Positions 1 to 8,448 of a DNA stretch of 64,000 bases are shown here, one piece after another; position 1 is the stretch's first letter, and each line of letters starts with the position of its first letter. Below the pieces are notes generated by a model that searched no databases, was not told where the DNA came from, and saw only the letters and a list, made by a program, of their open reading frames with translations. The DNA lies in assembly GCF_014203115.1 (NCBI RefSeq), contig NZ_JACHIJ010000010.1, positions 22,966 through 86,965 on the forward strand, read 5' to 3'. The stretch comes from Afipia massiliensis (lineage in GTDB: Bacteria > Pseudomonadota > Alphaproteobacteria > Rhizobiales > Xanthobacteraceae). The translations under genes were made by a program, and so were the position numbers.

Positions 1-1
1 C

Positions 2-964
2 AATCGCACCACGCCGATCGTTGTCGCGATCGTCGCGTCGCATGGCCTTATCATGCCCAAGACCTCTTCGCGCGCGATAACATCGCCGGCAGGCACGGCC
101 GACACGATGGAGACGCTTGCTCCGGTCGACCTCGACATTGCGACACTCAGGCGTGTGGTGGAGGCCGAAGGTGGCTGCATCGCCTGGGGTGGCGCGGTGC
201 ATCTTAGTCCCGCCGACGACATTTTCTTGCGCGTCGAGCGCGAGCTCGACGTCGATACGGAAGGCCAGCTCATCGCGTCCGTGCTGTCGAAGAAAATTTC
301 CGCTGGCTCGACCCATGTGGTGATCGACATTCCCGTCGGCGCGACCGCAAAAGTCCGCAGCGAGGAGGTCGCCAGTCACCTTGCCGAGCGCATCGGCGCG
401 GTCGCGGCGCGCTTCGGCCTGACCGCGACATGTCTCCAGACCGATGGTTCGCAGCCGGTCGGCCGGGGCATCGGGCCGGCCCTCGAGGCTTTCGACGTCC
501 TGGCTGTTCTTCAAAATGCCAGTGGTGCGCCGGACGACCTCAGGAGGCGCGCGGCGACGCTTGCGGGCGCAGCGCTCGAAATCGGCGGGAAAGCCCGAAG
601 GGGTGAAGGGACTCGGTTGGCGCTCGAAACGCTCGCCGAAGGGCGGGCCTGGGCGAAGTTCGAGGCCATCTGTGAGGCGCAGGGCGGGATGCGTACACCC
701 CCGACTGCGTCCAACGTCCATCCGGTTGTGGCGCCGCATGCAGGACGTATCGTCCATATCGACAACCGAAAGCTCGCCCGGCTCGCCAAACTCGCCGGAG
801 CGCCCGAGGCCAAGGCTGCCGGCGTTCGCATGAACGTGCGGCTGGGCCACGAGATTGATAAGGGCCAGCCAATGCTTCATGTCCATGCCGAGACGCGCGG
901 CGAACTCGCCTATGCTCTCGAATATGCTTCCCGGGCCGACGATATCGTCAAGGTCGAACCATGA
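2..964 (+). CDS. Thymidine/AMP phosphorylase family protein (5' end outside window)
   Basis: C-terminal part of a nucleoside/nucleotide phosphorylase of the DeoA/AMP phosphorylase family, which splits nucleosides or NMPs with phosphate. The reading frame is open from base 2, and residues before the first internal ATG (base 53) read NRTTPIVVAIVASHG, matching the family, so the gene begins upstream of the window. The phosphorylase core motif [20 protein letters not shown] follows, and the C-terminal part (NRKLARLAKLAGAPEAKAAG) is intact to the stop. A frameshifted paralogue lies at 21973-23492. By analogy with that copy a PRPP-synthetase-like gene might be expected next, but none follows. The substrate (thymidine or AMP) cannot be decided from sequence. 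Confidence 0.88.
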   Translation, partial: NRTTPIVVAIVASHGLIMPKTSSRAITSPAGTADTMETLAPVDLDIATLRRVVEAEGGCIAWGGAVHLSPADDIFLRVERELDVDTEGQLIASVLSKKISAGSTHVVIDIPVGATAKVRSEEVASHLAERIGAVAARFGLTATCLQTDGSQPVGRGIGPALEAFDVLAVLQNASGAPDDLRRRAATLAGAALEIGGKARRGEGTRLALETLAEGRAWAKFEAICEAQGGMRTPPTASNVHPVVAPHAGRIVHIDNRKLARLAKLAGAPEAKAAGVRMNVRLGHEIDKGQPMLHVHAETRGELAYALEYASRADDIVKVEP

Positions 965-1122
965 GGCGATCATGGGGCGGGTTCAATCGTATCGTTCTCG
1001 CCCACGTCGCGGCAGCGCTTTGGGATCATTTCTATCGGTGCGACAAGGTGCTGCTCAGATGAACAGGCGGCCGTCATGATCAGGTACGCTGATGACGTGA
1101 CTTATCCATTACGGGCCAGGCC

Positions 1123-2409
1123 ATGGATTCCTTGATCCTGCAGCTGGGTCTGGCACTTGCAATCGGCTTGCTCGTCGGCCTGGAGCGTGGATGGCGCGAA
1201 CGCGAAACACCGGATGGCGGGCGCGCGGCGGGCATCCGAACATACGGAATTTCCGGACTGCTCGGCGGCGTGGTGGCGGCTCTTAGCGCCAGCCTTGATG
1301 CCCCCTCCATCCTGATCGCCGGCTTTCTCGCCTTCACCGCGGTCTTCGCATGGTACAAGGCGCGCGAATCCCTCCACGACGAGGATTACAGCGTGACCGG
1401 CATCATTGCCGGGCTTGGCGTGTTCGCTTTGGGTGCGCTTGCCGTCGTCGGAGACCAACGCGCTGCCGCCGCTGGTGGGACTGCGCTCGCTACCGTTCTC
1501 GCCAGTCGCGATCTTCTGCACGGGCTTCTCAGGCGGATTTCCTGGATCGAGCTTCGCTCGGCTCTGGTGCTCGCCGTGATGACGGCGATCATCCTGCCGC
1601 TGCTGCCCGCTCGAGCCGTCGATCCCTGGGGCGGCTTCAATCCTCAGCAGGTGTGGCTCTTCACTGTGTTGACGGCGGCGATCTCCTTTCTCGGCTACAT
1701 CGCAGTCCGGGCGCTCGGCACGACCCGTGGCGCTCTGGTCAGTGGTCTCGCTGGGGCCGTCATCTCGTCCACCGCCGTAACGTTGGCGCTGGCGCGAACT
1801 GCCAAGACCGGAACGTATCCTTGGCCGCTGGCAGGTGCCGCGATCCTCGCTGCGGGCGTATCCGTGATGCGAGTCACCGCAATCGTCGCCATCGTCGCGC
1901 CGTCGGTGCTAGGAGTCGCGGGCTTGGCCATTCTTGCCGCAATCGGCGGTTTCGCGGCCTGCGGCATTCTCCTCTTGCTGTCGCGCCACACTATTTCGGG
2001 TGAAGCTGCGCAACCGCCGCGCAACCCCTTCGAGGTGGGGCCGCTGATCCTGTTTGCAGCGCTCTTCGCGGTCGTCTCCACCGTGAGCGCGGCCCTTTCG
2101 GTCGGAAGCAGCAGCGGGATGGTGGCGACCTCCGCCATCTCGGGAATGTTCGACGTCGACGTGGCGGTGCTCAGCGCGTTGCGGTTGCTCGGACAACCCG
2201 CAACCATGGAGGCGGTCGGACACGCCGTGCTTCTGGCGCTCGCCACGAATGCCATTGGCCGCCTGACCGTCGCCGCCGTTGCGGGGCCGGTTCGCTTCTG
2301 GCTCCCGCTGGCGGGCGCCACCGTGGTGGCCATAGCGCTCGGCTACGCCGCCTTTGCGACGCTGCCGCATTTCGAGTGGCCGGGTCCGTCAGCCGTGACC
2401 GGGTCTTGA
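1123..2409 (+). CDS. MgtC-like/DUF4010 multi-pass membrane protein
   Basis: 428-residue inner-membrane protein with about a dozen hydrophobic segments. The N-terminal 130 residues (LALAIGLLVGLERGW, TYGISGLLGG) resemble the MgtC/SapB fold. The rest matches DUF4010, including a segment with TRGALVSGLAGAVISSTAVT. The function of the family is not established; a role in ion homeostasis is often assumed. It follows the phosphorylase on the same strand after about 160 bp, so co-transcription is possible but not shown. Start ATG at 1123. Confidence 0.85.
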   Translation: MDSLILQLGLALAIGLLVGLERGWRERETPDGGRAAGIRTYGISGLLGGVVAALSASLDAPSILIAGFLAFTAVFAWYKARESLHDEDYSVTGIIAGLGVFALGALAVVGDQRAAAAGGTALATVLASRDLLHGLLRRISWIELRSALVLAVMTAIILPLLPARAVDPWGGFNPQQVWLFTVLTAAISFLGYIAVRALGTTRGALVSGLAGAVISSTAVTLALARTAKTGTYPWPLAGAAILAAGVSVMRVTAIVAIVAPSVLGVAGLAILAAIGGFAACGILLLLSRHTISGEAAQPPRNPFEVGPLILFAALFAVVSTVSAALSVGSSSGMVATSAISGMFDVDVAVLSALRLLGQPATMEAVGHAVLLALATNAIGRLTVAAVAGPVRFWLPLAGATVVAIALGYAAFATLPHFEWPGPSAVTGS

Positions 2410-2508
2410 ATGGACGACGCGCGGGCATATTCCGTCGCCCTGCACACGGGCGGCCACTTTGCCGAGGAGGGAGCTCCGTGCCTGAAGCCGCGGCCGAATT
2501 CCCCTCGT

Positions 2509-2637
2509 CTGCTCGATCTCATGTTGTTCGGACGGGATGATCTGAGAGCACAGGTCGGTGATCTCGGCATCGTTGAGCTCGGCTTCACGGCACATCGGGA
2601 TGGCTCCGGAATGGTGTGCGGCTCCCAGCATCTCCGC
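2509..2637 (-). pseudogene. DUF305 family remnant
   Basis: The minus strand encodes MLGAAHHSGAIPMCREAELN followed by DAEITDLCSQIIPSEQHEIEQ, which resembles the His/Met-containing core of DUF305 (often written HHxGAIxMA...EIxxMxxxL), small periplasmic proteins common in copper-resistance loci. The similarity stops after about 42 codons and nothing upstream restores a signal peptide, so this is a fragment. It sits just downstream of the CopZ-like gene on the same strand. Assigned by eye from motif resemblance. Confidence 0.5.
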
Positions 2638-2714
2638 TCCGACAACGCACCACAGCGCCGGTCCGCTTCATGCCAACGGACCAGCGCCTATCCTTGTCCC
2701 GGGAGAAGAGAGCG

Positions 2715-2918
2715 TCAGCCGGGTTGAACCTCCGCAGGATAGCCTGCGGATCTGAGCACCGCGCTGATTTGTTCGACGCCTGCCCTGCTCTCCAGTCTCA
2801 CGATCTTCAGTGCCTGATCGACGTCAATCCTGGCGTCGGCGTCGATGCTCTTAAGGGCTTTGGTGACGGTTGCAGCGCAGCCGCCGCAGTTCATGTTGGA
2901 GATTTTCAAATAGACCAT
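2715..2918 (-). CDS. CopZ-like heavy-metal-associated (HMA) domain protein
   Basis: 67-residue single HMA-domain protein, the size of bacterial copper chaperones. The metal site is MNCGGC near residues 9-14 (M-x-C-x2-C) and the beta-alpha-beta-beta-alpha-beta pattern is complete. It would be cytosolic and pass Cu(I) to a P-type ATPase. It is divergent from the broken copper ATPase at 3079, and its promoter contains a CueR-type operator at 2958-2980, implying copper-induced expression. The ATG follows a good AGGAGAG ribosome site. The ATPase partner next door is dead, so an intact partner would be the ATPase at 32189-34642 or one outside the window. Confidence 0.85.
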   Translation of the reverse strand: MVYLKISNMNCGGCAATVTKALKSIDADARIDVDQALKIVRLESRAGVEQISAVLRSAGYPAEVQPG

Positions 2919-2957
2919 GGCACTCTCCTTGATTTGTCTTGCATGAGTGAAGGTGGG

Positions 2958-2980
2958 GCTTCCAACAATGGGAGGGTCAA
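2958..2980 (-). promoter_or_regulatory. CueR/MerR-type operator-promoter for the CopZ-like gene
   Basis: On the minus strand a TTGACC -35 hexamer runs into a dyad of the form CCTCCC-ATT-GTTGGAAG, the arrangement of CueR/HmrR promoters, where the operator fills a 19-bp spacer. It is the mirror image of the site at 3016-3038, with only one base different over 23 bp. It lies about 40 bp upstream of the CopZ-like start codon. Confidence 0.72.
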
Positions 2981-3015
2981 TAGGTCTGCCCGCCGAAAAA
3001 TTGCACCAATCGGCG

Positions 3016-3038
3016 TTGACCTTCCCATTGTTGGAAGC
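3016..3038 (+). promoter_or_regulatory. CueR/MerR-type operator-promoter for the copA pseudogene
   Basis: TTGACC at 3016-3021 is followed by TTCCCATTGTTGGAAG and, after a 19-base spacer, CATGTT as a weak -10. This matches the layout of CueR-controlled copA promoters. The start codon of the broken copper ATPase is 41 bp downstream at 3079. No cueR-like gene is visible in the window, so the regulator must be encoded elsewhere. Confidence 0.75.
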
Positions 3039-3078
3039 ACCATGTTTGCGGTCAGCAGTGATTCAAGGAGCTGACGAC

Positions 3079-4791
3079 ATGCCGACCTCAACCGCATTCG
3101 CCGAGCTCGACGCTCCATCCGCCACACTGCGGCTACGAAACGAAGGCATGTCCTGTGCGTCGTGCGTGGGGAGAGTCGAGAAGGCCTTGAAGGCACTGTC
3201 AGGGGTGACGCGCGCCTCGGTCAATCTCGCGACGGAGCGCGCCGAGGTCGATTTCTCCGCGCAACCCGAGCCGCTTGCCGTGGTCGGCGCGGTCAAGACC
3301 GCCGGCTACGAGGTCGGTAGCGAGACGGCGGAACTCGTCGTCGAAGGAATGAGCTGTGCGTCCTGCGTTGGACGCGTCGAGAAGGTCTTAAAGGCGCTTC
3401 CCGGCGTTCTTGATGCTTCGGTCAACCTGGCGACTGAAAAAGCCCGCATCCACTATCTCGGCGGTTCTGTTTCCACCTCAGACATGATTGCCGCAGTCGC
3501 AAGCGCCGGCTATGGCGCGCGCGGTGACGAACGGAGCGGTCGCCAAGGACCAGGAAGCCGCTCAGCGCGAGCGGGAAATGCGTTCGCTGCGCAACGCGCT
3601 GCTGTGTCAACGCCGGAGAGATTTTGCAGCGGTCCTCACCGTACCGGTCGTGGTGCTCGAAATGGGCAGCCACCTGGTTCCCGCGATCCATATGTGGGTG
3701 ATGGAGACCATCGGGCAGCAGGGCAACTGGTATCTGCAGTTTACCCTGACGACGCTGGTGCTGTTCGGTCCAGGCCTGCGCTTCTTCACCAAGGGCGTCC
3801 CGGCGCTGCTGCGCGGCGGCCCCGACATGAACACGCTGGTCAGCCTCGGTACCAGCGCGGCCTGGGCCTATTCCGTGGTCGCCACCTTCGCGCCTCAGCT
3901 GCTGCCGGAAGGCACCCATAACGTCTACTATGAAGCGGCGGCTGTGATCGTTGCGCTGATCCTGCTCGGCCGCTGGCTCGAGGCGCGCGCAAAGGGCCGC
4001 ACGAGCGAGGCGATCAAGCAGTTGGTGGGCCTGCAGGCGAAGACCGCGCAGGTCCTCCGCGACGGGAAGGTGGTGCAGGTTTCCCTCTCCGAGGTCGTAG
4101 TCGGCGACATCGTGCAGGTGCGTCCTGGCGAGCGCGTGCCGGTCGATGGCGAAGTGCTCGACGGTTCGTCCTTCATCGACGAGTCCATGATCACGGGCGA
4201 GCCGATCCCGGTCCAAAAGAGCGTGGGCGCGGCAGTCGTCGGTGGCACGATCAACAAGACGGCAGCATCACCTTCCGCGCCACCAAGGTCGGCGGCGACA
4301 CCGTGCTGGCACAGATCATCCGCATGGTCGAAGAGGCGCAGGGCTCCAAGCTGCCGATCCAGGCGCTAGTCGACCGCGTGACGGGCGTCTTCGTTCCGAT
4401 CGTCATGGGTATCGCGGCATTGACCTTCGTCGTCTGGCTGGTGTTTGGTCCCGATCCGGCGCTTGCCTTCGCGCTGGTCAGCAGTGTCGCGGTCCTGATT
4501 ATCGCCTTCCCCTGCGCCATGGGTCTCGCCACGCCGACTTCGATCATGGTCGGGACCGGGCGAGCCGCAAGGATGGGGGTTCTGTTCCGCAAGGGCGAAG
4601 CGCTCCAGACGCTGAGGGGCGCGAAAGCCATCGCCCGCGACAAGACTGGCACGCTGACGAACGGTCGGCCCGAACTGACCGACCTGTCGGTGGTTGGCGG
4701 GTTCCAGGAGTCCGATGTGCTGTCCCTGGATGGCTGGTCGCCGACAGCCGTGGTGACGCCGGGCGAATGGCATTCCTTAGAATCTCTCTAA
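3079..4791 (+). pseudogene. copA: Copper-translocating P1B-type ATPase, frameshifted and truncated
   Basis: Remains of a CopA exporter. Two N-terminal HMA domains are present, each with [13 protein letters not shown] (about codons 18-30 and 92-104). A frameshift near 3530 moves the reading to the next frame, which carries the first membrane helices and the [10 protein letters not shown] phosphatase loop. A second frameshift near 4260 returns it for the channel helix and the phosphorylation site DKTGTLTNG. Homology stops about 20 codons later, near 4730, so the ATP-binding domain and last helices are lost. The Cu-binding CPC of helix 6 reads FPC (codon TTC), which would abolish transport in itself. 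The CueR-type promoter upstream is still well preserved. Confidence 0.88.
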
Positions 4792-4954
4792 TCAATCCAC
4801 CACTCGAAAATCGCGAACAACAGAGCCGGCGATACCGGTGATCAACAGGCTCACGATTCCTTTTTCATCTTCAAGACAGCCCATACCAAGAAAGTTCTTC
4901 AGTCCGCTGTTCGCATAACGCCCAGTCCGTCTAATGCTGTGGTCAGTAGATTCT

Positions 4955-4968
4955 TTGATATCGATTAA
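4955..4968 (+). promoter_or_regulatory. FNR/FixK-type box, one mismatch (TTGAT-ATCG-ATTAA)
   Basis: 14-bp near-palindrome differing from TTGAY-N4-RTCAA at one base. Its centre is 31 bp before the ATG at 4993 of the SLC13 carrier. A class II activator site would put the transcript start near 5003, so translation might really begin at the in-frame GTG at 5029. Confidence 0.45.
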
Positions 4969-4992
4969 GGTTTCCGGTGTTCCCCGCTGCCA

Positions 4993-6570
4993 GTGTTTGC
5001 GCAGGCAACGCAAGGGGATGTCGACATCGTGTCCGGAACGATAGATCGCAATATCAAAGCGCCTTCCGAGTCACGTTCGACGACCGGGTCCGGCGGCGCG
5101 TCTCAGGAGCCATCCTGGCTCCGGTCGCACTGGGGCCTGCTTATGGGCCTTGCGGCGCTTGTCCTCGTGATCATGCTCCCAACCCCGGAGGGGCTGCCCG
5201 TCGCGGGCCAGCGCATGCTGGCGGTGCTGGCCTTCGCCGTCATCGTATGGATGACGGAAGCGGTCGACTACGCCGTCTCGGCACTGATCATCGCTGCCCT
5301 GATGGCGTTCCTGCTGGGGCTGTCCCCCTCTCTGACGAATCCCGACGCGCTAATGGGCACCAGCAGAGGGCTCGGCCTGGCCTTTGGCGGCTTCGCCAAT
5401 ACTGCGCTGGTTCTGGTTGCGGCGGCGCTGTTCCTCGCCGCCGCGATGACGATAACCGGCCTCGACAAGCGCATTGCCCTCGTCATCCTCTCGCGCACCG
5501 GGACCCGCAGCCGCGACGTCGTCATCGGCGCCATCGTCGTGGGCATCGTGATGGCGTTTCTCGTGCCCTCCACCACGGCCCGCGTGGCCAGCATCGTTCC
5601 CATCATGCTCGGCATCATCGCGGCGTTCGGCGTGAACAAGAACGGTGCCTTCGCCGGCATGCTGATGATCACCACGGTGAACACCGCCAGCATCTGGAAT
5701 ATCGGCATCAAGACGGCCGCCGCCCAGAACATGGTGGCCGTCGGCTTCATCGAGCGGACGCTGAACTACACCGTGACCTGGCTGGAATGGTTCGTCGCCG
5801 CCGCGCCCTTCGCCATCATCATGACGGTGGTGCTCTATTTCGTCATGACGCGGATGATGAAGCCGGAGGTTGATGAAGTGCCGGGCGGACGGGCGGCGAT
5901 CCGCAAATCGCTTGCCGAGCTCGGCCCCATGAAGACGGCCGAAAAGAAGCTGCTCACTCTGTCGCTCACCCTGCTCGCCTTCTGGGCAACGGAAGGGGTG
6001 CTGCATCCGTTCGACACCTCGTCGACGACGGTGGCCGCGGTGGCGCTGATGTTCGTGCCCGGCATCGGCATCATGACGTGGAAAGAGGCGCAGCCGAAGA
6101 TTCCCTGGGGCACGGTCATCCTGTTCGGCGTCGGCATCAGCCTCGGCACTGCTCTTCTCCAGACGGGCGGTGCGGTCTGGCTCGCCGGCATCGTGGTGGA
6201 GCGGTTCGGGCTCGCCGGCGGAACCTCTCTCTTCATCCTCGCCGTGCTCAGTCTGTTCCTCATCCTAATCCATCTTGGTTTCGCCAGCGCGACGGCACTC
6301 GCCTCGGCGATGATCCCCATCGTCATCGCAGTCCTGCAGAGCGTATCGATCCCCGGCATCAACATCATCGGCATGACCATATTGCTGCAGTTCGTCGTCA
6401 GCTTCGGCTTCATCCTCGTGGTGAACGCGCCGCAGAACATGGTCGCATACGGAACCGAGACCTTCGAGGCGAAGGACTTCGTGCGCACCGGCCTCGTGCT
6501 CACCGTGATTGCCTTCGCGCTCGTCATGCTGCTTGGCGCAACTTACTGGAAATGGATCGGTTATGTCTGA
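4993..6570 (+). CDS. SLC13/DASS family anion:sodium symporter
   Basis: 525-residue carrier with about 11-12 membrane segments. It belongs to the divalent anion:Na+ symporter family, which takes up C4-dicarboxylates, tricarboxylates or sulfate. The two family signature regions are present: VPSTTARVASIVPIM near residue 195 and ASATALASAMIPIV near residue 435, together with NAPQNMVAYGT. A hydrophilic leader of about 45 residues precedes the first helix, so the start may be the GTG at 5029 rather than the ATG at 4993. It lies about 85 bp upstream of the Kor operon, suggesting uptake of an acid such as succinate or 2-oxoglutarate. A frameshifted relative is at 44768-46280. Confidence 0.9.
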   Translation: MFAQATQGDVDIVSGTIDRNIKAPSESRSTTGSGGASQEPSWLRSHWGLLMGLAALVLVIMLPTPEGLPVAGQRMLAVLAFAVIVWMTEAVDYAVSALIIAALMAFLLGLSPSLTNPDALMGTSRGLGLAFGGFANTALVLVAAALFLAAAMTITGLDKRIALVILSRTGTRSRDVVIGAIVVGIVMAFLVPSTTARVASIVPIMLGIIAAFGVNKNGAFAGMLMITTVNTASIWNIGIKTAAAQNMVAVGFIERTLNYTVTWLEWFVAAAPFAIIMTVVLYFVMTRMMKPEVDEVPGGRAAIRKSLAELGPMKTAEKKLLTLSLTLLAFWATEGVLHPFDTSSTTVAAVALMFVPGIGIMTWKEAQPKIPWGTVILFGVGISLGTALLQTGGAVWLAGIVVERFGLAGGTSLFILAVLSLFLILIHLGFASATALASAMIPIVIAVLQSVSIPGINIIGMTILLQFVVSFGFILVVNAPQNMVAYGTETFEAKDFVRTGLVLTVIAFALVMLLGATYWKWIGYV

Positions 6571-6654
6571 GATCCGGCAGCACCCTGCACCCAGTCTTGG
6601 CGGCGGACCTTTGACGTCGCGCGTGAAGACACCCCGGATGCAGGAGATGATAAG

Positions 6655-8448
6655 ATGAAACTGACGGACATTTCCGCACCTGACTATTTCCACAAAGTCG
6701 TGGACTGTCAGTGGGCCTGCCCGGCGCATACGCCGGTTCCCGAATACATCCGTCTGATCGCGCAGGGCCGCTATACCGACGCCTACATGATCAACTGGAG
6801 ATCGAACGTCTTTCCGGGAATCCTCGGGCGCACCTGCGACCGGCCCTGCGAACCGGCCTGCCGGCGCGGCCGGGTCGAAGAGGCGCCGGTGGCGATCTGC
6901 CGACTCAAGCGGGTCGCGGCCGATTTCAAGGACGACATCGGCGCCCGCCTCCCCAGGCCGGCTGCCCACACGAACGGCAAGCGCGTCGCGCTGGTGGGGG
7001 CAGGTCCCGCCTCGCTGACGGTCGCGCGCGATCTCGCGCCGCTCGGATATGACTGCACTGTGTTCGACGGCAACCCCAAGGCCGGCGGCATGATACGCAG
7101 CCAGATCCCGAAATTCCGGCTACCCGATTTCGTGATTGACGAGGAATGCGGCTATATCCTCGATCTCGGCGTCACCTTTCATTCCGGCAAGCGCATCGAC
7201 AGCCTCAAGGCGCTTCTTTCGGAGGGTTATGATGCCGTGTTCATCGGCTCGGGGGCCCCGCGCGGCAGGGATCTTGATATCCCTGGCCGGAAAGAGGCGG
7301 CCGCCGGCATTCACGTCGGGGTCGACTGGCTGGCGGCGGTGTCGTTTGAGCACGTGACGAAGACGGACCGACGCGTCGTCGTCATCGGCGGCGGCAACAC
7401 CGCCATGGATTGCGGACGCTCTGCCCGGCGCCTCGGCGGCGAGGACGTCATCGTCGTCGTCCGCGAGAGCTTCGACGATATGCCGGCGGCAAGTTGGGAG
7501 AAGGAAGCGCTCCTCCATGAGGGAATCACCATCTCGGCCGGTCTCGCGCCCAAAGCCTTCATCAACGAAGGCGGTCGCCTGACGGGCTTGCTGGTCGAGC
7601 CGGTCACGACCGTCACCGAAAACGGCCACTCCAAGATCGTTCCGACGGGCGAGCCGCTGCGTCAGATCAACTGCGACGAGGTCGTGATTGCAATCGGTCA
7701 GCAGAACGCATTTCCGTGGATCGAACGCGATATCGGAATCGACTTCGACAGATGGGACATGCCGATCGTAGCGGAAAACACTTTCGCCTCGACCCACCCC
7801 AAGGTGTTTTTCGGGGGCGACGCGGCACGGGGGCCGAAAAACATCATCAGCGCCGTCGCCCACGGCCACGACGCGGCGCTGTCGATCCACCGCCTACTGT
7901 CTGGCGAGGACATCAACGAACGCCTGTTACCTCACGTGCAAATCGAGAGCGAAAAGCTAGGCATCCACGAGTGGACCTATGACAGCGAGGTCACGCTCGA
8001 CCGCCGCTTCCCGGTGCCCTCGCGCGACAACGATACCGCCCTCAAGGACATCCGCACGGAGGTGGAACTCGGCTATGACCCGGCCCTGGCGCTCGCCGAG
8101 GCGGGTCGCTGCCTGAACTGCGACGTCCAGACGGTGTTCCGCGGGCCGTCCTGCATCGAATGCGATTCCTGCGTCGATATCTGCCCGATGGACTGCATCA
8201 CCTTCACCGAGAACGTTCAGAACGAGGAGGAGTTGCGCCTGCAGCTGCGGGTGCCTGCACTGAACTCACTCCAGGATCTCTACGTCGCGGACGGGTTGAA
8301 GACTGGGCGCGTCATGGTGAAGGACGAGGATCTTTGCCTGCATTGCGGCTTGTGCGCCGAGCGCTGCCCGACCGGCGCCTGGAGCATGCAGAAATACTTC
8401 ATCGACATGACCCATGCAGGTGACACATGCCCGACACGCTCCCGATAA
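6655..8448 (+). CDS. GltD-like NADPH/FAD oxidoreductase with two C-terminal 4Fe-4S clusters (Kor electron-transfer subunit)
   Basis: 597-residue flavoprotein. The N-terminal part has the GltD-type Fe-S cysteines (CQWACPAHTP, CDRPCEPAC). A FAD-binding Rossmann motif VGAGPAS is near residue 118, and an NADPH-binding motif VIGGGNTAMDCG near residue 243. The C-terminus has two ferredoxin-type clusters, CIECDSCVDICPMDC and CLHCGLCAERCP. It should pass electrons between ferredoxin-level centres and NAD(P). The last 22 bases overlap korA, so the genes are translationally coupled. An NADP-linked 2-oxoglutarate oxidoreductase of this three-subunit kind is known from Azoarcus; the same arrangement here makes that role likely. 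Confidence 0.87.
   Translation: MKLTDISAPDYFHKVVDCQWACPAHTPVPEYIRLIAQGRYTDAYMINWRSNVFPGILGRTCDRPCEPACRRGRVEEAPVAICRLKRVAADFKDDIGARLPRPAAHTNGKRVALVGAGPASLTVARDLAPLGYDCTVFDGNPKAGGMIRSQIPKFRLPDFVIDEECGYILDLGVTFHSGKRIDSLKALLSEGYDAVFIGSGAPRGRDLDIPGRKEAAAGIHVGVDWLAAVSFEHVTKTDRRVVVIGGGNTAMDCGRSARRLGGEDVIVVVRESFDDMPAASWEKEALLHEGITISAGLAPKAFINEGGRLTGLLVEPVTTVTENGHSKIVPTGEPLRQINCDEVVIAIGQQNAFPWIERDIGIDFDRWDMPIVAENTFASTHPKVFFGGDAARGPKNIISAVAHGHDAALSIHRLLSGEDINERLLPHVQIESEKLGIHEWTYDSEVTLDRRFPVPSRDNDTALKDIRTEVELGYDPALALAEAGRCLNCDVQTVFRGPSCIECDSCVDICPMDCITFTENVQNEEELRLQLRVPALNSLQDLYVADGLKTGRVMVKDEDLCLHCGLCAERCPTGAWSMQKYFIDMTHAGDTCPTRSR

Noticed and set aside
4792..5013. Minus-strand 73-codon frame between the copA pseudogene and the SLC13 gene
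   Set aside because: It has no recognisable domain or ribosome site and overlaps the promoter and 5' end of the SLC13 gene.
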